Shown: positions 8,588 through 16,922 of the stretch, in pieces
Position numbering within the stretch: position 1 is the first letter of the stretch
Layout of the letters: the number at the start of each line of letters is the position of its first letter
Assembly (NCBI RefSeq): GCF_000813125.1
Contig: NZ_BASE01000101.1
Span: forward strand, 1-33,473
Direction: 5' to 3'
Length of the DNA: 33,473 nucleotides
DNA from: Mesobacillus selenatarsenatis SF-1
GTDB taxonomy: Bacteria > Bacillota > Bacilli > Bacillales > Cytobacillaceae
The notes under the pieces: generated by a model
Database searches by the model: none
What the model was told of the DNA's origin: nothing
Seen by the model: the letters and a program-made list of their open reading frames with translations, nothing else
Translations under genes and position numbers: made by a program

Positions 8588-8851
8588 ATGTTGTCAGACA
8601 CAAAAAAAAATAAGTCGACTGTCGATATATACGGACAGCAATATACGATCGTCGGCACAGAAAGCACCAGCCATATCCGGCTCATTGCCTCGATGGTAGA
8701 CGATAAAATGCGTGAGATCGGCTCAGCGAATCCTTCACTTGATACTAGTAAATTAGCTGTATTAACTGCTGTGAATGCGGTTAATGATTACATAAAAATG
8801 AAAGATCGTGTTGAATCGCTCGAAGCGGAAATTAAAAGGTTAAAGGACTGA
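8588..8851 (+). CDS. zapA: Cell division protein ZapA
   Basis: An 87-residue ZapA, a small cytosolic protein that binds and bundles FtsZ and helps Z-ring assembly; B. subtilis ZapA is 85 residues. The globular N-terminal head reads [18 protein letters not shown], followed by a long helix ending in a coiled coil ([21 protein letters not shown]) used for tetramer formation. ATG 8588 has a run of G 5-6 nt upstream. A TATAAA at 8555-8560 could be its -10, but no good -35 is present. yshB begins 8 nt after its stop, so the two are probably one transcript. Confidence 0.93.
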   Translation: MLSDTKKNKSTVDIYGQQYTIVGTESTSHIRLIASMVDDKMREIGSANPSLDTSKLAVLTAVNAVNDYIKMKDRVESLEAEIKRLKD

Positions 8852-8858
8852 AAAATGC

Positions 8859-9401
8859 ATGCTTGATCTTGCTGTATTAGCTATTTTGCTTATTGGCTTC
8901 ATTGTAGGATTGAAGAGGGGGTTCATCCTGCAAACCATCCATTTGGCTGGATTCATCGCAGCCTTCATCGTTGCGTACATATATTATGACCAGTTGGCGC
9001 CAAAGCTGACTCTGTGGATTCCATATCCGAATCTGGGCAGCAATGCGACGTTGAATCTTCTATTTGAGAATGCCAATTTAGAAGATGCATATTATCGGGC
9101 GATTGCATTTGCAGCCATCTTCTTCGCAGTGAAAATCCTGCTTCAAATCATCGGTTCGATGCTCGATTTTGTGGCTCACCTTCCAATCCTGAAGCAGTTG
9201 AACGTTTGGGCAGGAGGGTTCCTTGGCTTTGTTGAAGTTTACCTGCTTTTATTTATTGTTCTCTACATTGCTGCTTTACTGCCAATCCAGGCGATCCAGG
9301 GACCACTGAACGATTCAATTCTAGCCGAAAACATCATAAAAAATACCCCAGTATTTTCCCAGCAAATTAAACAACTTTGGATTGAATACATGGCTGCATA
9401 A
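8859..9401 (+). CDS. yshB: CvpA family membrane protein (YshB)
   Basis: A 180-residue polytopic protein of the CvpA family, with about four hydrophobic helices: MLDLAVLAILLIGFIVGL, the IHLAGFIAAFIVAYIYY segment, AIAFAAIFFAVKILLQII and a last one around GFVEVYLLLFIVLYIAALL. E. coli CvpA is needed for colicin V production and stress tolerance, but the molecular function in Bacillus is not established. ATG 8859 is preceded by AAAGGA; ATG 8855 is out of frame and stops at once. The product follows zapA closely and ends in a terminator whose stem overlaps the stop codon. Confidence 0.88.
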   Translation: MLDLAVLAILLIGFIVGLKRGFILQTIHLAGFIAAFIVAYIYYDQLAPKLTLWIPYPNLGSNATLNLLFENANLEDAYYRAIAFAAIFFAVKILLQIIGSMLDFVAHLPILKQLNVWAGGFLGFVEVYLLLFIVLYIAALLPIQAIQGPLNDSILAENIIKNTPVFSQQIKQLWIEYMAA

Positions 9402-9432
9402 CTTCTCTGTTGCGGAGAAGTTTTTTCTTTTT
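9400..9432 (+). terminator. Terminator of zapA-yshB
   Basis: AACTTCTC and GAGAAGTT pair around a short loop from 9400, followed by T-rich sequence. The 5' arm overlaps the yshB stop codon. Confidence 0.85.
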
Positions 9433-9490
9433 TAACGATTTCTCATGATTCTATCGAGTGTAAGGATGGAAAAGCAGCAACACCCAATAC

Positions 9491-9522
9491 TATAAACACT
9501 GCACTTAGTCAGGCTGTTTATA
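9491..9522. repeat. Inverted repeat upstream of polX
   Basis: TATAAACA at 9491-9498 and TGTTTATA at 9515-9522 are perfect inverted arms, with inner CTG/CAG pairing. No T run follows directly, so it is not an obvious terminator. It could be an operator or a leader hairpin for polX. Confidence 0.45.
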
Positions 9523-9640
9523 ACTCATCATCATATTATTTTTTCATTTAATTTCACAGCTGGGCTTGTTTTCTATAAAATAGAAGACAATGACTACGTC
9601 CGGCTAATCCGGTCGAGAATTTTAAAGGCAGGTGGACATC

Positions 9641-11359
9641 ATGTCTGTTAATAAAAAAGATATCGTACAATTACTTGAAACGATTGCTATATATATGGAA
9701 TTAAAAGGTGAAAATCCATTCAAGGTCTCTGCGTTCCGAAAGGCTGCAATGGCTCTTGAGGGAGATGAGCGCAGCATGTCAGAAATGGGCGAGTTGACTG
9801 AACTCAAAGGAATCGGCAAAGGAACAGCCGGAGTCATCCAGGAATTCATGGAGACAGGGCAATCAACTGAGCTGAAGGAATTGCAGGAAGAAGTACCGAG
9901 CGGGCTGATCCCACTCTTGCAGCTGCCGGGAATGGGCGGGAAAAAGATTGCCAAGCTATACAAGGAGCTGGGAGTAGAAAGTATCCACGACCTGGAGGAG
10001 GCTGCGAAGTCAGGGAAAATTCGTGACCTTGCAGGCTTTGGCAAAAAGAGCGAAGAAAAGATTCTTGCGGCAATTGATAACTTCGGCACAAGGCCGGATA
10101 GACTGCCGCTTGCATACATGCTCCCGGTTGCAGAATTAATTGAATCATATCTTCAAAAAATAGAGGAAATCGAACAATTTTCTAAAGCAGGAAGCTTGCG
10201 CAGGATGAGAGAGACGATCAAGGATCTGGATTTTATCATTGCTTCAAAAAATCCGTCGGCTGTGAAGGACGGGCTGATCAAACTGCCGAACATAAAAGAA
10301 ATTATTGCAGCGGGGGATACGAAGGTTTCTGTCACACTTGGTCTCGATTATGATGTGAACGTGGACTTCCGCCTTGTCGATCCTGAGGAATTCGCAACTG
10401 CGCTCCATCACTTCACTGGTTCAAAAGACCATAATGTAAGAATGCGGCAGCTTGCGAAGGAAAAAGGAGAAAAGATCAGCGAGTACGGTGTTGAGAATGT
10501 AGAAACAGGTGAAGTCACCACATTCAAATCGGAAGAAGAATTTTATCAGTATTTCGGCCTTCCTTTCATTCCGCCTGAGTTAAGGGAAGACGGCTCTGAA
10601 GTCGAATTATATAAAGAAGACTTGAAACTCATCACTCTCGAAGCCATTAAAGGTGATCTTCATATGCATTCAACGTGGAGCGATGGCGGCCATTCAATCG
10701 AGGAAATGGCAAGGGAATGTATCGCGAGAGGCTATAAATACATGGCGATCACAGACCATTCCCAGTATTTAAAGGTAGCGAACGGTCTGACGCCGGAACG
10801 CCTGCGGAAGCAAATTGAAGAAGTGAAGGAACTGAACAAGAAGTTTGATGATTTCACGATTTTGACAGGAATTGAAATGGATATTTTACCGGATGGTACA
10901 TTGGATTTTGAAGATGATTTGCTAGCAGACCTCGACTTGGTCATTGCATCGATCCATTCTTCTTTCTCCCAGCCAACCGAAAAAATCATGAATCGTTTGA
11001 AGACTGCTCTGGTAAATGCTCATGTTGATATCATTGCGCATCCAACTGGCAGGCTGATCGGCCGTCGTGAGGGATATTCAGTTGATATCGATATGCTGAT
11101 CAAGCTGGCAAAAGAAACGAATACAGCACTTGAGTTGAATGCGAATCCGAACAGACTTGATCTGGCATCAGAATATTTAAGGAAAGCTCAGGATGAAGGT
11201 GTCAAGCTTGTCATCAATACAGACGCGCATAAAGTGGATACGCTAGAGCATATGGATATAGGCGTAACAGCCGCCAGAAAAGGCTGGATTAAGGAATCAT
11301 CAGTCCTCAATGCAATGGATTTGAACGGATTGCTAGATTTCCTGCATGGCCGTAATTAA
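9641..11359 (+). CDS. polX: DNA polymerase/3'-5' exonuclease PolX
   Basis: A 572-residue family X polymerase with a C-terminal PHP domain (B. subtilis YshC is 570), which fills short gaps in base-excision-type repair and has an Mn-dependent 3'-5' exonuclease. The N-terminal part holds helix-hairpin-helix segments (LKGIGKGTAGVIQEF, LPGMGGKKIAKLYKEL). The polymerase palm has the metal acidic residues in RETIKDLDFIIAS and DVNVDFRLV. The PHP domain starts near residue 338 with GDLHMHSTWSDGG and continues with TDHSQYL, GIEMDIL, IIAHPTGRL and NTDAHK. ATG 9641 is chosen because homologues begin near this KKDIVQLLETIAIYMELKG; GTG 9632 lies inside the likely AGGTGG ribosome site. Confidence 0.95.
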   Translation: MSVNKKDIVQLLETIAIYMELKGENPFKVSAFRKAAMALEGDERSMSEMGELTELKGIGKGTAGVIQEFMETGQSTELKELQEEVPSGLIPLLQLPGMGGKKIAKLYKELGVESIHDLEEAAKSGKIRDLAGFGKKSEEKILAAIDNFGTRPDRLPLAYMLPVAELIESYLQKIEEIEQFSKAGSLRRMRETIKDLDFIIASKNPSAVKDGLIKLPNIKEIIAAGDTKVSVTLGLDYDVNVDFRLVDPEEFATALHHFTGSKDHNVRMRQLAKEKGEKISEYGVENVETGEVTTFKSEEEFYQYFGLPFIPPELREDGSEVELYKEDLKLITLEAIKGDLHMHSTWSDGGHSIEEMARECIARGYKYMAITDHSQYLKVANGLTPERLRKQIEEVKELNKKFDDFTILTGIEMDILPDGTLDFEDDLLADLDLVIASIHSSFSQPTEKIMNRLKTALVNAHVDIIAHPTGRLIGRREGYSVDIDMLIKLAKETNTALELNANPNRLDLASEYLRKAQDEGVKLVINTDAHKVDTLEHMDIGVTAARKGWIKESSVLNAMDLNGLLDFLHGRN

Positions 11360-11405
11360 AAAACGTCTTTATAAAAAAAGATGATAAAGAATTCTCTTGG
11401 AGAAA

Positions 11406-11525
11406 TGTCTAGCTCCAGCGCCTAGCCCCTCGAGTCGCTTCGGTCCTCCCAATGAAGTCAAAGAACGATTTCACTGGTCGGCCCTCCAGCGCTTGTCGGG
11501 GCTGACCAAGGCGCTTACGCTTTTC
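11406..11525. repeat. Interspersed structured repeat between polX and mutS2
   Basis: About 120 bp starting TGTCTAGCTCCAGCGCCTAG. AGCGCCT (11417-11423) pairs with AGGCGCT (11509-11515) and AGCCCC (11424-11429) with GGGGCT (11498-11503), giving a long two-part stem. An inner near-perfect hairpin lies around CCAATGA/TCACTGG. I recognise the text as a repeat seen in many Bacillaceae intergenic regions; copy number here cannot be judged from one window. Confidence 0.7.
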
Positions 11526-11561
11526 TAATAACCTTCGCTAAAGAAGAAGGAGGAAATTTTT

Positions 11562-13919
11562 GTGCAGCAGCGAGTTTTGAAAACACTTGAATTTGATAAA
11601 ATCAGGAACCAGTTGATTGAACACGCATCATCTTCATTAGGACGGGAAAAAGCAATTGCGTTGATGCCTTCCGTTGATTTTTCGGAAGTATCCCGTTTAC
11701 AGGAAGAGACAGATGAAGCAGCCAAGGTTCTAAGACTTAAAGGAAATGTACCATTAGGCGGTATTCATGATATAAGGCCGCATGTAAAAAGGGCGCAAAT
11801 CGGAGGCATGCTCAGTCCAAGTGAACTGGTACAGGTGGCAAGCACTGTTCATGCCAGCAGACAAATGAAGCGATTTGTCGATGATTTGCAGGAAGTTACC
11901 GAGGTTCCTATCTTACTGAGCTATACAGAGGGAATCATCGTCCTTGCGAATTTGGAAGAATCGATCAGAAACGCGATCGATGAAGGCGGCGAGGTTCTTG
12001 ATAGTGCAAGTGAAGCACTAAGGTCACTTCGACAGCAAATGCGCACGCGAGAAGCAAGAGTACGTGAAAAATTGGAAAGCATGATTCGCTCATCCAACGC
12101 GTCAAAAATGCTCTCTGATGCCATTATCACCATCAGGAACGATCGATTTGTCATTCCTGTAAAACAGGAATATCGCTCGCATTATGGCGGGATCATCCAT
12201 GATCAAAGTTCTTCTGGGCAGACTCTGTTCATTGAGCCGCAATCTGTTGTCCAGTTGAATAATGAACTTCAGAGCATCCGGGTAAAAGAGCAGCAGGAAA
12301 TCGAAAGAATCCTTTCAGAGCTTTCAGCACTTACCGCCGACCATCATGATGAGCTATTGCAAATCGTCAGCATTATGGGAGAGCTTGATTTCATGTTTGC
12401 GAAGGCGCGATATGGTAGCAAAATCAAGGGCTCAAAGCCAATCGTCAATGATGAGGGCCGGATCAATCTTTTCGAGGCAAGACATCCACTGATCGCGATG
12501 GATGAAGTTGTTCCTAACAGTGTCACTTTAGGGAGTGATTATACGACGATTGTCATCACGGGGCCGAATACCGGGGGTAAAACCGTTACTTTGAAGACAG
12601 TCGGACTTTGTACGCTTATGGCCCAGGCAGGATTGCAGATTCCCGCACTTGACGGATCAGAAGTGGCTGTTTTTGGGTCAGTTTATGCCGACATTGGTGA
12701 CGAACAGTCGATCGAGCAAAGTTTGAGTACTTTTTCATCCCATATGGTCAATATCGTGGAAATCCTTGAAAAGGTTGACCACAATAGCCTTGTGCTATTT
12801 GATGAGCTTGGTGCCGGCACTGATCCTCAGGAAGGAGCAGCACTGGCAATCTCAATACTGGACGAAGTGTATCAGCTTGGTGCAAGAGTGATCGCGACAA
12901 CCCACTATCCAGAGCTAAAGGCCTATGGATACAATCGGGAAGGCGTCACCAATGCCAGCGTAGAATTCGACGTGGAAACATTGAGCCCGACTTACAAACT
13001 ATTGATTGGCGTACCAGGTCGAAGCAATGCCTTTGAAATTTCCAAGAGGTTAGGATTGAAAGAATCTGTCATTACTACAGCGAGATCCTATATCAGCGCG
13101 GACAGCAATGAGGTCGAAAACATGATTGCTTCCCTTGAGTCCAGCCGTAAACAAGCGGAGAGAGACCGTGAAGAAGCACACCAGCTGATGAAAGATGCAG
13201 AACACCTGCATAAGGATTTGCAAAAGCAGATGGCAGAGTATTATCAGAAAAAAGAAGAACTGGCCGAAAAGGCAAAAGGAAAAGCTGCTTCAATCTTGGA
13301 AAAAGCAAAAGAAGAAGCGGAAGAAATCATCCGTGACCTTCGGAAGATGCGCCTTGATAAAGGTGCCGAGATCAAAGAGCATGAATTGATCGACGCCAAA
13401 AGGCGCCTGAGCGAGGCGACACCTGAGCTCAACCAGGTGAAAAAAGGCGGAGGCAAAGCGAACCCTGCGAAACATGAGTTCAAGCCAGGGGATGAGGTCA
13501 AGGTTCTGACCTTTGATCAAAAAGGACATCTTGTTGAACGGGTTAATGCTAAAGAATGGCAAGTACAGATTGGCATTCTCAAGATGAAAGTGAAAGAAAC
13601 AGATATGGAATATATTAACTCTCCTAAGCCGGTAGAAACAAAACCATTAGCCATAGTGAAAGGCAAGGACTTCCACGTTGGACTGGAGCTTGACCTCAGG
13701 GGAGAGCGTTATGAAGATGCACTCATGAGAGTAGAAAAATATATCGATGATGCCTTGCTTGCCGGCTACCCAAGAGTCAATATCATTCACGGAAAAGGAA
13801 CCGGGGCATTGAGGCAGGGAGTCCAGGAATACCTCCGCAACCACCGGTCAGTCAAGAAAATAAGATTCGGAGATGCAGGTGAAGGCGGAACAGGCGTGAC
13901 TGTAGTAGAATTCAAGTAG
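11562..13919 (+). CDS. mutS2: Endonuclease MutS2
   Basis: A 785-residue MutS2 with no mismatch-recognition domain, as expected. The core and lever helices precede the ATPase. Walker A is GPNTGGKT at residues 334-341, Walker B is [19 protein letters not shown], and a long charged coiled coil follows (about 515-640). The C-terminal Smr nuclease-like domain (about 710-785) carries [11 protein letters not shown] and HGKGTG. Work on B. subtilis MutS2 points to splitting of collided ribosomes and to suppressing or promoting recombination; which applies here is inference. GTG 11562 has AAGGAGG about 8 nt upstream. It follows polX across an interspersed repeat, so it may have its own promoter, which I could not identify. 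Confidence 0.95.
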   Translation: MQQRVLKTLEFDKIRNQLIEHASSSLGREKAIALMPSVDFSEVSRLQEETDEAAKVLRLKGNVPLGGIHDIRPHVKRAQIGGMLSPSELVQVASTVHASRQMKRFVDDLQEVTEVPILLSYTEGIIVLANLEESIRNAIDEGGEVLDSASEALRSLRQQMRTREARVREKLESMIRSSNASKMLSDAIITIRNDRFVIPVKQEYRSHYGGIIHDQSSSGQTLFIEPQSVVQLNNELQSIRVKEQQEIERILSELSALTADHHDELLQIVSIMGELDFMFAKARYGSKIKGSKPIVNDEGRINLFEARHPLIAMDEVVPNSVTLGSDYTTIVITGPNTGGKTVTLKTVGLCTLMAQAGLQIPALDGSEVAVFGSVYADIGDEQSIEQSLSTFSSHMVNIVEILEKVDHNSLVLFDELGAGTDPQEGAALAISILDEVYQLGARVIATTHYPELKAYGYNREGVTNASVEFDVETLSPTYKLLIGVPGRSNAFEISKRLGLKESVITTARSYISADSNEVENMIASLESSRKQAERDREEAHQLMKDAEHLHKDLQKQMAEYYQKKEELAEKAKGKAASILEKAKEEAEEIIRDLRKMRLDKGAEIKEHELIDAKRRLSEATPELNQVKKGGGKANPAKHEFKPGDEVKVLTFDQKGHLVERVNAKEWQVQIGILKMKVKETDMEYINSPKPVETKPLAIVKGKDFHVGLELDLRGERYEDALMRVEKYIDDALLAGYPRVNIIHGKGTGALRQGVQEYLRNHRSVKKIRFGDAGEGGTGVTVVEFK

Positions 13920-13959
13920 TAACGCATGCAAAATAATGCAAATCCCCGTCACAACACTT

Positions 13960-13965
13960 TATAAT
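13960..13965 (+). promoter_or_regulatory. Possible -10 element for yshE
   Basis: A perfect TATAAT lies 36 nt before the yshE start; the matching -35 (TGCAAA-like, 16-nt spacer) is weak. Confidence 0.35.
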
Positions 13966-14001
13966 AGGCAGTGGGGTAAAATCTTTTCAGGGAGAATGGA
14001 T

Positions 14002-14406
14002 ATGGATCATTTTTGGGAAAATGAATATATAGTTACAGCTGGTTATTATAGTGTATCGATTCTCTGCATCGTCGTATTTCTTGCTGTTTTTGAACTAGTG
14101 ACAAAATACCGCAACTGGGAAGAAATCAAAAAAGGGAATATTTCCGTTGCGATGGCCACCGGCGGGAAAATCTTCGGTGTAGCCAATATATTCCGCTATT
14201 CCATCAATCAGCATGATTCACTGCTCACGATGATCAGCTGGGGAATTTTCGGTTTCGTCTTGCTTTTGATTGGATACTTTATTTTTGAATTCCTGACACC
14301 CAAGTTCAATATTGATAAAGAAATAGAAAACGACAACCGCGCAGTAGGCCTGATATCCATGGTCATTTCTATCGGCCTGTCTTATATCATCGGAGCAGGA
14401 ATTTAA
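14002..14406 (+). CDS. yshE: DUF350 family membrane protein YshE
   Basis: A 134-residue protein with four predicted membrane helices: YSVSILCIVVFLAVFELV, a short AMATGGKIFGVANIF segment, SWGIFGFVLLLIGYFIFEFL and AVGLISMVISIGLSYIIGAGI. It matches DUF350 (YshE, YjfL) proteins, whose function is not known; some sit near potassium or stress genes elsewhere. ATG 14002 is chosen because AGGGAG lies 6 nt upstream; ATG 13996 directly abuts that site and longer frames have no ribosome site. The gene lies downstream of mutS2 as in B. subtilis and is followed closely by a tiny membrane-peptide gene. Confidence 0.85.
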   Translation: MDHFWENEYIVTAGYYSVSILCIVVFLAVFELVTKYRNWEEIKKGNISVAMATGGKIFGVANIFRYSINQHDSLLTMISWGIFGFVLLLIGYFIFEFLTPKFNIDKEIENDNRAVGLISMVISIGLSYIIGAGI

Positions 14407-14423
14407 CAGGGGGATCTAAAAGA

Positions 14424-14507
14424 GTGGAAAAACTGGCTAAAATATTGCTGATTCTATGCGGAATATTTCTGTTAGTCGGCATTATCTATATGATGTTTTT
14501 TGTATAG
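14424..14507 (+). CDS. 27-residue single-helix membrane peptide
   Basis: GTG 14424 opens a 27-residue frame starting MEKLAKILLILCGIFLLVGI and ending at TAG 14505-14507. It is a single hydrophobic helix with a basic N-terminus, typical of small membrane proteins. AGGGGGA lies about 9 nt before the start. It begins 17 nt after the yshE stop, and a strong terminator starts 8 nt after its own stop. That placement argues that it is a real last gene of the yshE transcript. No family is recognised. Confidence 0.55.
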   Translation: MEKLAKILLILCGIFLLVGIIYMMFFV

Positions 14508-14514
14508 GAATTAG

Positions 14515-14547
14515 AAAAACCGTCTTATTGGCGGTTTTTTTTGCTTT
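14515..14547 (+). terminator. Terminator of yshE and the small membrane peptide
   Basis: AAAAACCGTC and GGCGGTTTTT form a 10-bp stem (one G-T pair) around TTATT, then continue as a T run. Confidence 0.85.
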
Positions 14548-14573
14548 TTTAAGCCAAATGTTATTTTTACATC

Positions 14574-14826
14574 CTGTTGATTGTAGTGGAAGGCGCGAAG
14601 GCTCCTCCGAAAATGCTATCGCATTTCCATCGTGCGTGGGCAGATTCGAGGAAGCCAATCAATGTCCTGAGGGATCAGCAAGTCATGGGAGACCCCGTAG
14701 GCGCTTGTAGCGCCGAGGAGGCTCCCGGACTGCAAGGAAGAATTTGGTGTTTGAAAAAGTCGGAAGTTGGGCTTTTTCATAATTCTTCCCCGCGCAAAGC
14801 GAAGCGCCTGGAACGGAAATCAACAG
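14574..14826. repeat. Interspersed repeat with terminal inverted ends, upstream of lcfA
   Basis: A 253-bp element. CTGTTGATT (14574-14582) is inverted relative to AATCAACAG (14818-14826), and AGGCGC inside the left end mirrors GCGCCT inside the right. It includes GGAAGGCGCGAAGGCTCCT and AGGCGCTTGTAGCGCC text that I recognise from repeats common in Bacillaceae. The middle holds extra sequence, including GAAAAAG/CTTTTTC arms at 14753-14759 and 14772-14778. Open frames crossing it show no protein family. Apart from this element, the terminator and a promoter, 14508-15000 holds nothing I can support. Confidence 0.7.
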
Positions 14827-14927
14827 CTGTGATTAACAGAGCCATGTCATTAAAAAGACAGAAAGGATTAGACTCAGGTAATACACATGGGAGTTTGTCC
14901 CTATAAACCTCCAAAAAACTATTCTAA

Positions 14928-14956
14928 TTGTCATAAAAAGACCATTATATTATAAT
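14928..14956 (+). promoter_or_regulatory. Sigma-A promoter of lcfA
   Basis: TTGTCA at 14928-14933 and TATAAT at 14951-14956 are 17 nt apart, with the start codon 44 nt downstream. No FadR-type palindrome is visible here. Confidence 0.75.
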
Positions 14957-15000
14957 GAGAGATAGAATTTTCAAAAAATTTTAAATAAGGAGGCAACAAG

Positions 15001-16704
15001 ATGGAAGTAGAAAAGCCATGGCTGTCGCAATACCCTCCGGAAATTCCTGCTCATTTGGATCTTCAACAAGCAACGGTGCAGGACTATTTGAAGCAGACTG
15101 CTGAGAAATATCCTGATAAGGTGGGAATCCACTTTATGGGGAAAGAGCTGACGTATAAGCAAGTCTACAACTATGCGAAAAAACTGGCTGCCTATTTGCA
15201 AGACCTGGGAATTGAGAAAGGGGACAGGGTTGCGATCATGCTGCCGAACACTCCTCAGTCTATCATCAGTTACTATGCAATCCTGATGGCGGGGGGAATT
15301 GTCGTCCAAACTAACCCTCTGTATATGGAACGGGAGCTAGAATACCAGATGAAGGACTCTGGTGCGAAGGCAATCATCACGCTCGACATTTTATTCCCAA
15401 GGGTCTCCAAGGTCATTGCAAACACGGATTTAGAGAATGTAATTGTAACCGCTATCAAGGACTATCTTCCTTTCCCTAAAAATCTTGTCTATCCATTCAT
15501 CCAGAAAAAACAGTATGGCATCATCGTAAATGTGAAGCATGAAGGACAGAATCATCTTTTCACTGAAATTATGAAACAGCCTGCCGGTAAAATTAAAGAA
15601 TACGATTATGATTTTGAAGAAGACTTGGCTTTATTACAATATACTGGCGGAACAACAGGGTTTCCGAAAGGGGTTATGCTGACTCATAAGAACCTGATTG
15701 CGAATGCGGCGATGAGCAATGCCTGGCTGTATAAATGCAAAGAGGGCGAAGAAACAGTCCTGGGAATCCTGCCGTTTTTCCATGTGTACGGTATGACTGC
15801 CGTCCTGATTCTATCGGTGATGCAAGGGTCGAAAATGGTCCTATTGCCGAAGTTCGACCCTGAAACTACATTAAAGACAATTCAAAAGCAGAAGCCTACA
15901 CTGTTTCCGGGAGCACCTACCATCTATATCGGTCTGCTGAATCATCCCGACCTGAAAAAATATGATTTATCGTCAATTGATTCCTGTATTAGCGGTTCAG
16001 CTCCACTGCCGGTCGAGGTACAGGAGAAATTCGAACAAATCACTGGAGGGAAGCTTGTTGAAGGGTATGGTCTAACTGAATCATCTCCAGTCACTCATGC
16101 GAATTTCCTTTGGGATAAAAAACGTGTGAAAGGGAGCATTGGTGTACCTTGGCCAGATACTGATTCTGTTGTCCTATCAATGGAAAACGGTGAACCGCTG
16201 CCTCCTGGAGAAGTTGGAGAAATAGCAGTCAAAGGGCCACAGGTAATGAAGGGATATTGGAACAGGCCCGAAGAAACAGAGCAAACGTTAAAAGATGGAT
16301 GGCTGCTCACTGGAGACCTTGGATATATGGACGAGGAAGGATATTTCTATATTGTCGACCGGAAGAAAGACATGATCATTGCCGGAGGATTTAATATTTA
16401 TCCGCGTGAAATAGAAGAAGTTCTTTATGAGCATCCAGCTGTTCAGGAAGTAGTGGCAGCAGGAATCCCAGATCCGTATCGAGGTGAAACGGTAAAAGTC
16501 TATATTGTTCTTAAAGAGGGTGCACAAGCGACAGAAGAAGAACTGAATGAATATTGCCGCAAACATCTTGCTGCATATAAGGTGCCGAGATTATTTGAAT
16601 TCAGGAAAGAACTTCCTAAAACCGCGGTAGGTAAAATTCTCAGAAGAGCATTAGTTGATGAAGAAAAAGCAAAGAATCAGGAAGACAAGCAGAAGAGAGC
16701 TTAA
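15001..16704 (+). CDS. lcfA: Long-chain fatty-acid-CoA ligase
   Basis: A 567-residue ANL-superfamily acyl-CoA synthetase that activates long-chain fatty acids with ATP and CoA, the first step of beta-oxidation. The AMP-binding P-loop YTGGTTGFPKG is at residues 214-224. GYGLTESSPVTH is the A5 motif, LTGDLGYMDEEGYFYIVDRKKD the A7-A8 hinge region, and the C-terminal lysine lies in LPKTAVGKILRR. Length and order match B. subtilis LcfA. ATG 15001 has AAGGAGG about 8 nt upstream. Its own promoter and a weak terminator separate it from fadR, so it may be transcribed apart from the FadR-operator-bearing fadR promoter, unlike B. subtilis. Confidence 0.95.
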   Translation: MEVEKPWLSQYPPEIPAHLDLQQATVQDYLKQTAEKYPDKVGIHFMGKELTYKQVYNYAKKLAAYLQDLGIEKGDRVAIMLPNTPQSIISYYAILMAGGIVVQTNPLYMERELEYQMKDSGAKAIITLDILFPRVSKVIANTDLENVIVTAIKDYLPFPKNLVYPFIQKKQYGIIVNVKHEGQNHLFTEIMKQPAGKIKEYDYDFEEDLALLQYTGGTTGFPKGVMLTHKNLIANAAMSNAWLYKCKEGEETVLGILPFFHVYGMTAVLILSVMQGSKMVLLPKFDPETTLKTIQKQKPTLFPGAPTIYIGLLNHPDLKKYDLSSIDSCISGSAPLPVEVQEKFEQITGGKLVEGYGLTESSPVTHANFLWDKKRVKGSIGVPWPDTDSVVLSMENGEPLPPGEVGEIAVKGPQVMKGYWNRPEETEQTLKDGWLLTGDLGYMDEEGYFYIVDRKKDMIIAGGFNIYPREIEEVLYEHPAVQEVVAAGIPDPYRGETVKVYIVLKEGAQATEEELNEYCRKHLAAYKVPRLFEFRKELPKTAVGKILRRALVDEEKAKNQEDKQKRA

Positions 16705-16708
16705 TTTT

Positions 16709-16742
16709 AAAAGCCGGCTCCCAATATCGGCTCTTTCTTTTT
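16709..16742 (+). terminator. Possible terminator of lcfA
   Basis: AGCCG and CGGCT form a 5-bp stem with an 11-nt loop, followed by CTTTCTTTTT. It is short and may be leaky. Confidence 0.45.
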
Positions 16743-16777
16743 GATAAAGAAGGGTTGTCCAAATGAAACACATTTCC

Positions 16778-16806
16778 TTGACAGAAATGTGAGTGAATAC
16801 TATTAT
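16778..16806 (+). promoter_or_regulatory. Sigma-A promoter of fadR
   Basis: A perfect TTGACA at 16778-16783 and TATTAT at 16801-16806 lie 17 nt apart. The start point should fall near 16813, within the FadR operator. Confidence 0.85.
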
Positions 16807-16812
16807 AAAAAT

Positions 16813-16832
16813 ATGAATGACGATTCATTCAT
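16813..16832 (+). promoter_or_regulatory. FadR operator
   Basis: ATGAATGACGATTCATTCAT has perfect 8-bp arms (ATGAATGA/TCATTCAT) around 4 bp and matches the known Bacillus FadR box type. It covers the expected transcription start of fadR, so binding should block its own promoter until long-chain acyl-CoA releases it. Confidence 0.88.
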
Positions 16833-16922
16833 TGGAAAGTATTGCAGACAAAAATTCGTAAACGGGAGTGTGCCACTGTAGCATTTAATGCTTGTGCTTT
16901 TCCTGGAGCGGGAGTGAAAGAA

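Noticed and set aside
14456-14906. Two plus-strand open frames of 84 and 109 codons
   Set aside because: Both cross a terminator or the interspersed repeat, have no ribosome site and encode no recognisable domain.
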